Source: Mesostigma viride (Eukaryota > Streptophyta > Mesostigmatophyceae > Mesostigmatales > Mesostigmataceae). Taken from it: DNA of 64,000 nt. The stretch spans positions 927,510 through 991,509 of the forward strand of contig RPFO01000595.1 of the NCBI GenBank assembly GCA_009746045.1, given 5' to 3'. The translations under genes were made by a program, and so were the position numbers. Below are positions 1-12,409 of the stretch, piece by piece; within the stretch, counting starts at the first letter, position 1; every line of letters begins with the position of its first letter. A model generated the notes under the pieces. That model made no database searches. It was not told the origin of the DNA and saw only the letters and a program-made list of their open reading frames with translations.

Positions 1-96
1 GGTTGGAACCAGCGTTCATAACTATCATGCACTATGAAATGCAATGTCCTTGATGAACCATGAAACCCCGTCCCCCCCCCCCCCTCCCCCCCAAAG

Positions 97-606
97 GTCG
101 TCCGGTCACTTCTCCCAGGGTATGGTGGCCAGGAAGTCTGCGCCGAAGAAGGCTCATTCACCCTCGTCTTCCACGATCCCGTCGGTGCGCTCCGTTGGGC
201 CATGGACATGCAACATGGCCTTCTCTTCCCTCGGGCTGTGCTAGAGGAGGCTCCCGTGGGACGGTTGGCAGCGCTCAAGGTGCGCCGGCACAGCCTGGAT
301 GCCGCCCGATCGGATTGGCCATTGCCATTGCTCAAGTATGGACGCGGCGTGGATGTGCAATCCTCGTTCAACCGGTCGCTGCTCTACCGGGGCCTGCGGG
401 TGCGCATGGGCATCCACGTGGGGGTCCCTGACGCTCAGCAGGGGGTGTCAGTGGGCCAAAACTCGTACCAGGGGGAGTACGTGGACGTGGCAAGGGCGAT
501 TCGGGACATTGCGTCTGGCGGCCAGGTGCTCCTGTCGATGCAGGCGTGGCGCTCGCTTGGCATGCACATGACTTCTACCGTGTGCCACCACATGGGCATT
601 CATGAG
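97..606 (+). CDS. Cyclase gene copy 1, exon a (first cyclase homology domain)
   Basis: This exon encodes about 170 residues of a class III adenylyl/guanylyl cyclase homology domain. It has an acidic-Gly-Ser-Phe strand followed by LVFHDPVGAL, then a GLRVRMGIHVGVP block and GGQVLLS near the end. The start follows a C-rich tract and an AAAG acceptor at 93-96; the frame is open from there. The end is a GTGGGT donor at 607. The right-hand paralogue has a matching exon of 513 nt. The usual second metal-binding Asp (EGDSF in active algal enzymes) is replaced (EEGSF), and the VNxAxR motif reads VDVARA, so this domain is probably catalytically weak or regulatory. Exons further 5' lie outside the window. 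Family membership is clear; substrate (ATP or GTP) cannot be told. Confidence 0.8.
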
Positions 607-1879
<1,273 letters not shown>

Positions 1880-2370
1880 GTGAAAGAGGGCTTGCCCCCC
1901 ATCCACCTGATGCAGGTGCTCCCTGAAGAGCTGGCCAAGCGCGCCCCGTTCCCCCCCCTCAAGTCCACAAAGCAGCTGGGGCTGTCTTTTTTTGATGCGC
2001 CGGCGGCTGAGTGCTACGTGAAGGGCGAGCCACCCAAGGACCCTGTGGTGATCGCTTTCGTGTACGTGGCGTATGCCAAGATCCTGCGCAAGACGCCAGG
2101 GTACCAGGGGGGCGTGGACCTGCTGGTGGCATTTGTACAAAGTCGGTTGGCGGAATTTGAGGCGTACGAGGTGGAGGAGAAAGACGGGAACTTCCTGCTG
2201 GCGTTCCGGTCGGCGGGAAATGCCGTCCGGTTTGCCGAAACGATTCAACGGGAGGCAATGGACCTCCCCTGGAGCCCAAAGCTTCTGGAAGAAGAGCAGG
2301 CGGAGGAAATCGTCAAGCCCGCGCTGCCAAGTGTTGAGGGCGGCTTGGCAAAAGAGATGGTCGTGTTCAG
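1880..2370 (+). CDS. Cyclase gene copy 1, exon b (start of second cyclase domain)
   Basis: 491-nt exon beginning in phase 0 after CTGCCAG and ending in phase 2 at the GTATGC donor (2371). The opening is a linker (VKEGLPPIHLMQ, then FFDAPAAECYVKG). From about residue 55 it enters a second cyclase domain: KDPVVIAFVYVAYAKIL, then YEVEEKDGNFLLAF. By alignment with active family members, the first metal Asp (FTDVEGS) is Tyr here and the second is Asn. This is the pattern of a C2-type partner domain that supplies no metal ligands. The paralogue exon at 59891-60381 has exactly the same length and phase and most of the same sequence. Confidence 0.82.
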
Positions 2371-3260
2371 GTATGCGGATGACAGCATGACGCTAGAAAT
2401 TACAATGACGACAGCCGCCACTGGTGGTTAGGTGAACTAGCACGACATTTTAGGTGAGCAGAGAGCGTGTTAAGTGGCCTCCGTAAGTGCATGGTGGTTT
2501 AGTGTGCACGTACTAGCGATTACATATGTCGGAATAAGAACTTATCTGTTGGAATGCGATTTGATTATTCCTGTTGTAATAAGAACTAGTTATGTCTGCA
2601 ATAAGCAAGCTGTTTTTGTCTGTACGGTGTCTGACTGTGTCATCACAAGTTATGGAATCCCTTTGTCTGCGCTGGGGACGTAACGCCTGCACGACAATAA
2701 CTGACTTTGCCAGCAGCCATGATGCGAATGCATGTTTGCCCCGGTTATTCATTTCTTTGCTCTCATACTTCAATTACTAGCAGCACTTGAGCACAGTATA
2801 CAATAGCCACGACAATGTGTTTTAGCTTCTTGCTCGGGGGATGATATAGTGGATAGAAGGGTGGAGAAGCGGGGGGCAAGAGGCAATGTAGTCTTGATTT
2901 CGTGTACATACTTAAGTGCAGGGCTTGCATTAGCATTACAATTGTTGAGTTGAGTGGCTCTTGCCACTTATTTCTTATGAGTTACTACAAAATACGTGGG
3001 TTAATGATCGGTGAGTAATGGACTCTGTGAGCACGTGCATATGTGGGACAGCATACATGGATCCCCCCTGAAGAACTTAACTGCCCTTTCTATACACCCG
3101 CACACGCCATAGTCCATGACATGCAATACGAGCTCACATGAACCCGGATGGCATGAAATGCTGTCTCATATGGAACTGGGAGGTTCTAGGCCCCCTATCC
3201 TCCTCTTGCTATTGACCCCCATCCCCCATCCCGACTATGGATGCACTATGCACCCTGCAG
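2371..3260 (+). other. Intron 2 of cyclase copy 1
   Basis: 890-nt GT-AG intron in phase 2 (GTATGC donor; CACCCTGCAG acceptor ending at 3260). AT-richer than the exons; no mobile element or repeat recognised inside it. Confidence 0.75.
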
Positions 3261-3486
3261 GGGCCTGCGGCTGCAGATCGGCATGTGCATGGACGTGCCC
3301 AGCGACTGCCAGCCGCACATGGCCACCGGGCGCGCCGCCTACTTTGGGCCGGTCGTCAACCGGGCGGCCCGCATCGCCGCCACAGCCGCCCCCGGCCAGA
3401 CGCTGGTCAATCAGCCGTGCTATGCGATTGCCAAGGATCTGAGCGGGCCCACGCTATTTAAGGAGTTGGGCCAATTCCAGCTGAAG
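3261..3486 (+). CDS. Cyclase gene copy 1, exon c (catalytic core of second domain)
   Basis: 226-nt exon. The split AG|G codon joins exon b to give VVFRGLRLQIGM. It carries the strongest cyclase signature in the gene: GLRLQIGMCMDVPSDCQPHMATGR, then AAYFGPVVNRAARIAATAAP and GQTLVN. The Asn and Arg of VNRAARI, which stabilise the transition state in class III cyclases, are both present. The end is placed at CTGAAG|GTGCGG because the paralogue splices at the equivalent CTTAAG|GTAAGT; a GTAAAC donor 6 nt further on is the alternative. The length equals that of the paralogue exon. Confidence 0.85.
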
Positions 3487-4428
3487 GTGCGGGTAAACAC
3501 AATCTGGCCTATAAACTGTCGTATGTGTGGTGGTTAGAGAATATTGGTTATTGATCAACTTTCCGATAATGTATTACTGATAATACTATTAGCGGCAGTG
3601 TTATAATAGGATTACTAAACAGATTGTTGTTAAATAGTATTGAGGACATTAGTTTGTATTTGTCGGGAGCTGTGGTCTTCTTGTGAGTCTTGCGCCTTGG
3701 GTACCCCATTACATTTGGCCCCACCATTTTGGGGGCACCCATGTGTGGTCAACGGTACTTGCATCAGTCCTGCCTCCCACGGTGGGCACATTCGGCTGGA
3801 CGACTCTCTTACATGCACTGGCGCTTTTGTTGTTCTTGTCTGGATGGCTGTGTGTGTTTGTTTGCTGCTTAGCACTAGGTTTGTGTTAACGTGACAGCCA
3901 GGCCTTTAAAGTAAGCAGCAACTCTCACATGTCTTACCCCTATGCAGCGAATAAACGCTCCCTTTGACAGACAACTGACCCTTGGACCCTTTTGCCCTAG
4001 GGTTAAGCCCTCACTTCATGCCTGGGTCTAGGTGTTTGCCACATACTTCTTTGTTACATGCGTGTTAACTTTAACTCTAGAGTAAAGAAAGTCTTTTATC
4101 TAACTAAATAGAAGTGATAGTAATAGTAATTCTGATCCGTCTACTGTGAATGCGCACTGAATTTTGTGCGGAGTAGTCGTTTATCCCCTAGATCTGCACC
4201 AATTTGAATCCTTCTCATGTCCACCACATTGAAACGTTTTGTGCCTCAAGAGCTCATCGCAATAGAATTCATAGCATCGTAATAGAATTCATAGCGAAGT
4301 CTGAGTAACCCCCCGTGTTTTCTTTGGCCTCTTGATTCCACTTGTAAAGCACATCCTCGATCAAGTTTATTAACCCACAATCAGCAATGAATTCCCAACG
4401 TGTGCTCGTGCTTGCTCCGCATGTGCAG
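3487..4428 (+). other. Intron 3 of cyclase copy 1
   Basis: 942-nt intron, phase 0, acceptor ATGTGCAG ending at 4428. It contains a short tandem duplication of a TAGAATTCATAGC unit near 4264-4295; otherwise nothing recognised. Confidence 0.7.
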
Positions 4429-5034
4429 GGTGTCAAGCAGCCGATGCACCTCTACCAGGTGTCCAGCGCCGAGCTCAGTGTGCGGCTCTTTCCCCGCACG
4501 CTCAAGCTTGCAAAGGTCACAGAGCCCATCGTGGAGTTCGAGGTCACAACCCCCCGTGCACAAGACGCCGAGGACTCGGTGGCCGACGGCCTCCGGCTGC
4601 CGCCCCACCTGGTGCTCTCCATCTCCCTCAACGCCAAGACGACGCGGAAAAGCATCTCGATGCACGTCAACGCAGGTGGGGGCCTGCAAACCCTGGGCGT
4701 GACCCGGAATGGTGAGAGCCTGGCGCGCAGAGACAACCGCATCAGCCGGCTGCTGTCAGGTCTCTCGACTTCACCACCCATGTCTGATGCCCCCTCCGCT
4801 CCCCACTTGCCGACGAAATCGGGGGCCAACCAGGGGCATCGTAGGCGTGGGCGTCCCTCTGACGAGGCCAAGTCGCACGGACGGCGGTCAGAGGAGTCCA
4901 CCGCCACATGCGTGAGCATCGATGAAGCCTTGTATGACGAGATGTCGTATGATGAGCTGCTCAAGCTGGCCATGAAGCAGCACGAGCAGATAAAGGCGCT
5001 CAAAAAGCTTCCGACGAATGTGCCAGAGAAGTGA
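4429..5034 (+). CDS. Cyclase gene copy 1, terminal exon d with stop
   Basis: Last exon, 201 codons plus TGA (5032-5034). It begins GVKQPMHLYQVSSAELSVRLFPRTLKLAK, printed here only to define the join with exon c. The middle is low-complexity (Ser, Arg, Pro rich) and poorly conserved. The end is a short conserved helix-like segment (YDEMSYDELLKLAMKQHEQ, then IKALKK) shared with the paralogue (YDELSYNELVKLAVKQH). The paralogue exon is 111 nt longer, all in the variable middle. TGTAA at 5145-5149, 111 nt after the stop, fits the polyadenylation motif of chlorophycean algae. The protein is probably a cytoplasmic catalytic tail of a larger receptor-type cyclase; that last point is inference. Confidence 0.8.
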   Translation, partial: GVKQPMHLYQVSSAELSVRLFPRTLKLAKVTEPIVEFEVTTPRAQDAEDSVADGLRLPPHLVLSISLNAKTTRKSISMHVNAGGGLQTLGVTRNGESLARRDNRISRLLSGLSTSPPMSDAPSAPHLPTKSGANQGHRRRGRPSDEAKSHGRRSEESTATCVSIDEALYDEMSYDELLKLAMKQHEQIKALKKLPTNVPEK

Positions 5035-5894
5035 CGCCCTGAGATTAGAAGTGGAAGTCCTGAGAAGTGAAGTCCTGATGCTGGCGGGGATGGCTGGGGT
5101 GTTACCGGCGCCCAAGGGGCTGGAAACGCATGTGGTTTTGTATCTGTAATAATTTTCCTCTCTGATTTTTTGTACAGCAGGCTATGAGGAAGATTACTTC
5201 CTCGTAGAAAAGTTCTTCGTCGAGAAACTCAGGGCGTTTTTTGCTGGTCATTTCTGTGGGGAGGTTTTTTAGGAGGGCTTTTGTTGTTGTTATGATTAAG
5301 GTGGCTCCTGGTCACCAGGCGGACAAGTGTCGATTCATTAATTACTACTAATTGATTAATGAATTATTTAATTACACGTAGACTGTATCACGTGAGCATC
5401 AATCAATGTGGTGTAGACACACATTTGACACACATGAAGACAGTGCTTGCCAAATGCAGTGACACACTTTGCCCCATGGACTGACATGGGGATTCGATGT
5501 CGTTCATAACCTCGTGCCATCGCTCTTTGCGGGTCATCGATCTTACATCTCCAGATTACAGAGAAGTCAGGAGGCGAACCGGGGTTCATTAGCGCGTTCT
5601 TTCGAGGATAGCACATGACAGTCCATGGGGCAAAGTGCGCAGCTGCCGGCAGAAGCACGACGGCAAGGGGGCCTGGTTCTGGTACAAGCGCCTCGGGCAC
5701 CCGGACGGCCTCGGCCGGCCCCACCGCCACGACGTTCCTGGCGCCCCAGCCAAGCGGCTTCGTACCTGGGCCGCAGTCACTGCCGAGGTCGTGGGGACAG
5801 CTGCACCGCCCCGGCCCCTGCTCCCAGCCGCCGCCGCCCCCGGCCCCGCCTAGGTCAGCGGCAGACTACCTAGTCCCCCCGCTGATCGGCCCGC
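5035..5894. other. Intergenic: 3' UTR then repeat-derived DNA
   Basis: Holds the probable 3' UTR of cyclase copy 1 (to about 5150), a stretch of TTAAT-rich sequence (5335-5375), a copy of a dispersed repeat (about 5485-5625) and GC-rich, proline-coding sequence (5630-5890) without recognisable domains. This last part may be the decayed 5' portion of the LINE that follows. Confidence 0.5.
5485..5625 (-). repeat. Dispersed repeat, possible tRNA-derived SINE, copy 1
   Basis: Shares a CTCCAGATTACAGA core and flanking sequence with copies at 8205-8403 and 26540-26712. On the minus strand it contains GGTTCGCCTCC, close to an RNA polymerase III B box (GGTTCGANNCC). Assignment as a SINE is tentative. 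Confidence 0.4.
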
Positions 5895-7735
5895 TTGGCG
5901 CCCCGGCCGTCAGACATGCCTCCTTTCACCTCTCGCGAGGTCACGGAGGCGGTCCAGGGTCTGCGTTATGACGCCGCCACCGGCTCCGACGAGATTCCAG
6001 CCGCAGTTGTGAAACTTGCAGCCGAATTGGAGGACACTGGTGTCATGCTAGGCTCTTCCGGGATATCTGCAACCGCCTTCTGCTGTCGTCCGGCAACCAC
6101 CTCCAGCGGCCTGGCAACACAGTTTTCGCACTATGCTGTACAAGAACAAGGGGTCACCAGCCGTCCCCGGTAACTACAGAGGGGTGTGCATCCAAAGTCG
6201 GCCCCCCTCAAGCTTCTCATGCGGCTCATCCTGAACCGCCTGCGCACAGCCCTGGACGGTCACCTCAGCGAGACTCAGCACAACTTCCGTTCAGGTCGCA
6301 ACACAGTACAGGCGCTCTTCGCTACTCGCCGAGGAAAAACTGCAACGCCTTCAGCCTGGTGAGTCCCCTCGATCTGCACCTTGTGCTGGTGGACTTCATC
6401 AAAGCCTTCGATTCGGTTTTCTGGCCTGCGCTATGGGACATCCTCGCGCTGTTTCGGATCCCCCGCCCCCTTATTGCTGTCATCCGCAACCTGTAATATG
6501 AAGGGTCCACCACTTCGGTGCGCACTTCCTACGGGACCACGCCACCATGCCCTATACAGAAGGGGGTGTGGCATGCTGTCGCCCTACCTGTTCATTATTG
6601 TGGTCGAATACGTACGTAATGATTCAGGCGCGCAAGCGATTTGCCCGCATCGTGGGTAGGGCACCAGGGGTGCGGGTTGACAACCATTTCTGGCATGGCG
6701 GGGCGGAAACGGAGATTCGGCTGGCGGACATCATCTATGCAGACGACACCACCCTCTTCGAGGACACAGGGCACGTGCAGACGTGGCTTGACTGCCTGGC
6801 TATCGAGGCCCGCGCAGTGGGGCTTGAGGTCAGCAAGAAGACAGAGGCTCTGGCGATTGGGCTCACTCACCCACCGCCAGCCCTCTTTCTCCTTGACGGC
6901 TCTCGAGTCCTGTATCGGGACCGTGTCAAGCTGCTGGGCAGCCTCCTTCCCAGCTGCGACTCAGGCTGATGTGAACCACCGCATCTCCCTCGCCTGGCAC
7001 GCTTTACGCCAATACCGGGCCCTGTGGCGCAAGCCCCTGGGCAAGATCGAGAAACAGGACCTGTTTAAGGTTGTCGTCCTTCCTGTTCTTACGTATGGGG
7101 CCGAGACGTGGACCCTCACCGCCGACCTGGCCCGCAAGCTGGACGGCGCGGTCGCCAACTTGCTGCGATCCATTTTCAGAGTAGGATATGCTGCTCATGT
7201 CCGCAATGAGGACCTGTACCTTGGCATGCCATATATCACCAGCAGCATCAAGCAGCGGCGCCTGCAGCTAGTAGGGCACTTAGCTCGCACCAACCAGGTA
7301 GACACCTCACGTGGCCGCCCCCCCGCGGGACTGCGCCCAGCTCAGCCTGGCTGGTACCTCCAGACATGGGCCGGGCCCCGTGATGCTAGACGCCGCAAGG
7401 CCCGCACCTTCAAAGACCAGCTCGTAGAGGACATGGGGGGCCTAGGCCTCTCCGTGATTTGGAAAAAGATTATGGACAAGGCCAAGTGGGCCCAGGTCAT
7501 AGAGGACCGAACGAGCCCCCCCCCGTGGGGAAGCGCCCGCGTGTGCAAACATAGGGGAAGCACGCCAGACAGGTCCCCTAGGGTAGAATTGATCTTGATA
7601 GATGTTTGTAGTAGATAGCTGTTGTAGATAGATTAGACCGGTATGTAGGACTGTTTGCACCCATCCATCCATCCATCGGGGTTAACAGCTCCGTGACTCC
7701 CCAACGGGAGCACGAGTCTAATTAATTAATTTATG
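5895..7735 (+). pseudogene. Degenerate non-LTR retrotransposon (LINE 1), reverse transcriptase and 3' end
   Basis: Broken reverse transcriptase ORF readable in several frames: PPFTSREVTEAVQGLRYDAA near 5916, NYRGVCIQS, LLMRLILNRLRTALDGHLSE near 6215-6275, FIKAFDSVFWPALWDILALF near 6390-6450, the catalytic YADDTTLFED at about 6738-6767, then YGAETWTLTADLARKLDG and the RRLQLVGHLART motif (to 7290). At least three frameshifts and one stop separate these, so it is dead. No endonuclease was found, so it is probably 5' truncated. The 3' UTR (7570-7735) ends in a conserved hairpin tail and TTAA repeats that recur elsewhere in the window. The C-terminal motifs suggest an RTE- or L1-like clade; the clade is not certain. 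Confidence 0.85.
7665..7735 (+). repeat. LINE 3' tail: CATC repeats, hairpin, (TTAA)n
   Basis: CCATCCATC repeats, then GGGGTTAA, CTCCGTGACTCCCCAACGGG (small hairpin CTCCC-CAAC-GGGAG) and AGCACGAGTCTAATTAATTAA. The same tail is at 12800-12872 and 55681-55757. It is the conserved 3' end and probable reverse-transcription start of the family. Confidence 0.75.
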
Positions 7736-8560
7736 ACAGTCCATGCCTAGCCTATATCCCTGAGCAGGCCGGCGACCTTAGCTGGCCGTGCGCGGCCCAG
7801 GGGCTGCCATTTGAGGATGTTCCGCCCGGTTTGCGCGGGCTTGGTGCCTGCTAGTTTATCTTATGTAGGTGTCTACTACCTGAACTTTGCGAGCCAAGTG
7901 GCCCGGCTAGGCCGAGGCGGCTGTGCCTATAAGAATGAACCAGTCTCAGCCATTAATTAATTAATCAATTAATTCATGAATGAATTAATAGACACGTGAC
8001 TGCGTCACGTGAGCAAAAGTCCTCAGTGGGAGGGGAACATGGCGGGATGGAATGGATTAATCAATTAATTAATTAAGTAAGTAAGTAAGTAATAGACACG
8101 TGACTGCGTCGCGTGAGCAAAAGTCCTCAGTGGGAGGGGAGCATGGGATGGAATGGATGGTGTAAGCTATCTATGTGAAGTGTATTTTAAAAAAAAATTA
8201 TACAGGGTTGTGGGCACCGCGGCCCGAATCGCTATGAATGCCATACGCGGTCACAGGCGGAGCCCCCACAGGCTTGGGGGTGGTCTCCGGCTTCATCACT
8301 ACTTGCCATCTATCCTTGCGTACCATCTGCCTCCAGATTACAGACAAACCAGGAGGCTGCCCGGGTGTGAGCCCGTCACGTCTAGTGTAGCAGTAGCACA
8401 TGTCCATATATATTAACTAATATATTAAATAATATAATTACTTACAGCAGAGTGAAATCACTCAAACCAAAGCAAACGCCCAGCTATAAACATATATACA
8501 GAGCCATGTCAAAGCTCTATACTACGATAAGACCAATGGAAACGCCTAACGGGAGGAACC
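7736..8560. repeat. Repeat-derived DNA between two LINEs
   Basis: Holds a GC-rich repeat (about 7740-7935) related to 29575-29735, two tandem copies of a TTAA-flanked unit with the palindrome CACGTGAC-TGC-GTCACGTG (perfect at 7993-8011, one mismatch at 8097-8115), and copy 2 of the dispersed SINE-like repeat (8205-8403, minus strand). No gene seen. Confidence 0.6.
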
Positions 8561-10727
8561 TAATAGCCCTGCTGCACCGCAAAATCAGCCCGCGTACGGC
8601 GGAGCATGATGTCAGCCATGGCCCGAGTCAGCGCCACCGACAAGCGCTGACGCCAACATGACGTCCAGTTCCGCGCCGACCATGGGGCCCGCTGGCCCTC
8701 CAGGTCCAGCCGGTCCTCTCGGAGCCGGCAACACTCCTTGAAGAAGGCGGAGGTCAGGGGCCCCATGGCCCCAAACTCCTCCAGGACAAAGGGCACCACA
8801 CGATGGTGCCCGACGTCGCCGTAGGCCAGGAGCTTGGCCCGCTCCGCCCGGTCCGCCGTGTAACCTGCCGTGAGGGAGGCCCCAGCCACGTGGCTAAGAG
8901 CCGAGGGCCGCGCCACGGAAACGTCGATAAGCAGATGCCGGCCACCCCCCTCAAAGTCCAGCACCACGATGTCAGGCCGGTGGTTGGGGGAATAGAAGGC
9001 AGCGCCATCCGCATCCTCGGACCGGATGTTCGCGTGGGGGAAAACCGACCGAATCATGGCGAGCACCACCGTCAGGAGGACAGTGTGCAAATACAAATAC
9101 CAATTCTGATTCTGTTGGCCCCCCATGCAGGAAAGGTAGTGAGTCCCCGTGGGATCCAGCGGCTGCCCACAGCTACCACAAGGCCACCCGGCCGGAACAA
9201 GAGGCTGCGGGGCAAATAGCTGGTGCCGGAGCGCCACCGAGTAGTGGCTGGGAGCCAAGGCGAATGGGGGGGCCATAGGAAGAGCACGAAGGTACGCCGA
9301 GCCCACACTCCGCAAGGAAAGCGAGAACAGCCACGCACGTCCCTGGGCGTTGAGGTCCGCGAAAAGAGCAATCCAATTGCAGCCGTGTGCAGAATACCTG
9401 CGTAGGTTTTCTGGTGTTTATCGATGACGCGAGCAGGGAATGCGGCGGGAGATTGAACGGAGGCGACCGAGGGAGTGCCGCGAGGGAGGTGGCGCTGTAC
9501 CGCCTGAGCGGCACGGACGGGAGAACAGGCCTGCTGGATCTCAGCATAGGCCGCCTGGATGCATGGCGGTGACGAAGGGCAAAGGGCTGCTGGGGTCCAG
9601 GAGGTCAGGCGCTGCCGTTGCCAAAAGGGGCAGGAGCCGGCAGCTTTCCGCCCACGACTGAGCGACGGAGCCCAAAAATGCTGCTGGGGCCAGCCGGGCG
9701 GCACGAGTCAGACCACAGCCACCCATCCGTGCAGGCAGGGAGGCAATGCGAATAGCATGTGGCGGGAGGTCGGGGCCCGGGACCAGCTGCGCCAAGGCCG
9801 ACTGGATGCGTTCGTCGTGGCCCTCGGCGGCCAGCCGGACCTGAGCCGGAAGAGCGCCCCGGAGCCAGTGAACGACGCGAGGGTGAGCGCAAAACCACAG
9901 AAGCAGACCCTTGGTCTGCGAATCATGAAGGCGCGCAATCAAGGGCAGTACCTCAGTGCGTGCCTCGAGGGCGGCCCGCAGAGCATCGATGACAAACGCG
10001 GGGTCGCCAACCGGAACGCCGAGGACATCCAACCCATGGAGGCGCTCGTCCCGGCCCAAGAGCTGGGGCGGAAAGCCGGAGCAATCACCTTGGGGCGAGT
10101 ACACCGCGCACTTGGCCAGGGTCAACTGGAGGTTGATGTCGGCCACCGCGGTCTGCAGTGCCATGCAGCAGAGCCGCGGTGGTGTCCGGCACAGGGCCCA
10201 GAAGGTAGATATCATCCAAGGAGGCCTGAATAGCGACCGCCGGGTGGGCAGCATGGACCGCTTGGAGGCAACCCTGGAGGGGGGCGGCAAAGTACAGGGG
10301 TCCCAGGGGGTCCCCTTGCTGGGTGCCCGACCGCGACAGCAGGCCGCCGCGAGTGCCGTCCTCCATGATGTGAACCAGTTGGCCGGGCTGGCCGTAGCAC
10401 ACGGCTGTCCAAGCGTACAAGTCCTCGAAGGACTCCATGACGGCCGCAAACATGCTGGCGCGGGACAGACTGTTGAACGCGTTGTGGCAGTCGACCTTGA
10501 CGACAGCGTGGGTGGGGTGGGCCTCAAGGTAGGCCTGCACCGAATGGATGAGGATATCCGCCCCGCCGGGAGTCGTCACCCCCAGCTGGGCCGCCACCGA
10601 GGTCTCACCCGCTGCGAGGGGCGGGCAGAAAAAGGCACGGAGCTCGGGCGCCTTTTGGCGGCAGATCACTGTGCCCACGAGCTTGCGGATCGAGCACCTC
10701 ACCGCAGGCGATCGGGCGCACCTTGCC
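8560..10727 (-). pseudogene. LINE A, distal part: reverse transcriptase, zinc finger and restriction-like endonuclease
   Basis: Reading the minus strand from 10727: GKVRPIACGEVL, then the reverse transcriptase with KVDCHNAFNSLSRASMF, SGTQQGDPLGPLYFA and the catalytic LDDIYLLGP (canonical YxDD as LDD). Then GLDVLGVPVGD, ARMGGCGLTRAARLAPAAFL (about 9715-9775), a CX2C...HX4C finger (CGSCGQPLDPTGTHYLSC) and an endonuclease-like core RPDIVVLDFEGGGRHLLIDV (about 8920-8980) resembling the PD-(D/E)XK endonucleases of early-branching LINEs. Frames change near 10685, 10150, 9600 and 9300, so it is inactive. Its N-terminal part is at 27855-28450, separated by the 17-kb element. Confidence 0.85.
10724..10727. 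repeat. Target-site duplication TGCC, left
   Basis: TGCC immediately before the left TIR of the 17-kb element; the matching copy is at 27851-27854. Confidence 0.7.
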
Positions 10728-10800
10728 GGGTGGTCCCACGCGGAATGGGGTCATTTTTTGCGCATTTTGCAAGAAAAAAACGCTAGTTTCAATCGTCCGA
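10728..10800 (+). repeat. Left TIR of the 17-kb element
   Basis: About 73 bp; matches the minus strand of 27785-27850 except for an 11-base insertion (CATTTTTTGCG region) after GGGGT. Followed by AT-rich DNA with repeated GATCGCG/TTCG motifs. Confidence 0.8.
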
Positions 10801-11015
10801 TCGCGTTTTTTCGCGCGAATTTGGCGTCCGATCGCGTATTTTCGAGCTAATTTGGTGTCATAATGCTTAATTCATGTCAATTTGAGCGTACATTCCACAT
10901 CGAGAGGCTTGAAATTTAGTAAAACATGTCAATCTAAGGGTATATTTCACATGGAGAGACTCGACAACAACCTAAACTTCGAATCTAAAACAATAGGACG
11001 AGCACTGCCAACCAC

Positions 11016-11210
11016 ATGGAGCGCTCATCATTTCCCCTCAACTTTTTTCCTGTGGGGGAGGACGGAGGGAAGTTGAAGAGGCAGTTGTACTGGATGCCGC
11101 TAGACTACGTGATAAAGGTGGCAGAGCTGACGGACAGCAAGAGGAGGAAGTCGAAAACGCAAGAGCAGATTGCGGAAGCGAAATTACGGATAAGGCCCTC
11201 AAAAAATTAA
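11016..11210 (+). CDS. Small hypothetical ORF in the 17-kb element
   Basis: 64 codons with a charged C-terminal half (LYWMPLDYVIKVAELTDSKR, then RRKSKTQEQIAEAKLRI) that looks helical and coding-like. No family recognised. It could be an exon of a lost gene of the element. Confidence 0.25.
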   Translation: MERSSFPLNFFPVGEDGGKLKRQLYWMPLDYVIKVAELTDSKRRKSKTQEQIAEAKLRIRPSKN

Positions 11211-11389
11211 GTGCGACTGACGACCCTCCTATTGGTGTCGTATCCAGACATCTGCCCATAAAGCATCACGTCTTCTAACTTTGCATACATTGGATTCTCC
11301 GGATCCTTGTTCCCTGCCTTCATAACGGCAGAAGTCCACCCATCAGACCAAAAGGCCTCTCGTGCTCCAAAGTCTTTTTCCCCGTCCAT
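11207..11389 (-). CDS. Small hypothetical ORF in the 17-kb element
   Basis: 60 codons from ATG at 11389 (MDGEKDFGAREAFWSDGW, ending DTNRRVVSRT). Amino-acid composition is balanced and coding-like, unlike the shadow ORFs nearby. No domain recognised. Tail to tail with the ORF at 11016-11210 (4-bp overlap), so the two may be remnants of separate genes. Confidence 0.25.
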   Translation of the reverse strand: MDGEKDFGAREAFWSDGWTSAVMKAGNKDPENPMYAKLEDVMLYGQMSGYDTNRRVVSRT

Positions 11390-12409
11390 AGTTGTCTCAC
11401 TTAATAAGTCTCATTTCCAACGTGGGCTTCTCATCACCCTCATTGCCCGCCCCCTTAGCCTCTCTTCCGCCCCCTTAGCCTTCCCTCCGGAAGTGTCAGC
11501 ATGTTGAGCCGCTGGTCCGAAGTCCACCGCCACATTTGCCAAGTGTAGGATCCGCTCCACATCCTCCTTACCTGCGCGCATACCGATCAACCCATCAACG
11601 AGTGACTAAAATCGAGTTATTAGAAGAAGAGGGATTGCCAAAGTTTGGATATCAAGTGAGGACACAATCCACTCGCAGAAATTTTAGATTACCCTTCTTA
11701 TAATTTACCCTTGTTGTCTTTGCACATGGTGCGGTTCGTCCTTCAACCTCTCCTCGCAGATAGACCCGGGCTGGCATAATCTTACTACGTACTCAAGGCA
11801 CGGAAAGTTGGGGGGGCAAAAGTGAAAGTTCCTGAGAGCCGACATGAAGATTCAAGGGTCGGCGGAGGAATCGGGAAGTCGTCCGTCAAATACGGTAAGC
11901 AGAGATTCTTAATACCTGGAATCGTCTTTTCGACGCACACCAAACCCGTAAAGGAAGGTTGACCTGCGTTGGATACGTCCGATTTCTGAAATCCTGGACA
12001 CGGGGGCAACTAGCCAACTACACGAAAACTCACGAAAATCGGTGTCAAATGACTGGGCAGCAACCCAGAATTACTGCTTGATCAGGCATTTTTTTTTTTG
12101 AGAGTTTTATCGAGACAAATGAAAAAGACAATCCGAGCGTTATCCGTTCCTCGCTGCCAGATTCTACTGGATTCCATGCGCTGACTCGCGTTGACCAAGC
12201 TTTATTCTTTGGGTTATCGGCTTCCCAACTTTCCGTGTACTAGACTGGGCCTAAGCCTAAACATAGTACTGCTGGTTGTCTCCTTGATAGTACCACCGAT
12301 ACTAAATATATCCGGCCCTCGGCCACTACAGATTCTCTGCTGCCCATGTGCGGCGTGAGACACAACAACAACAACAACAAGCCTAAACAGTACGGCGTCC
12401 AGGTCCGCG

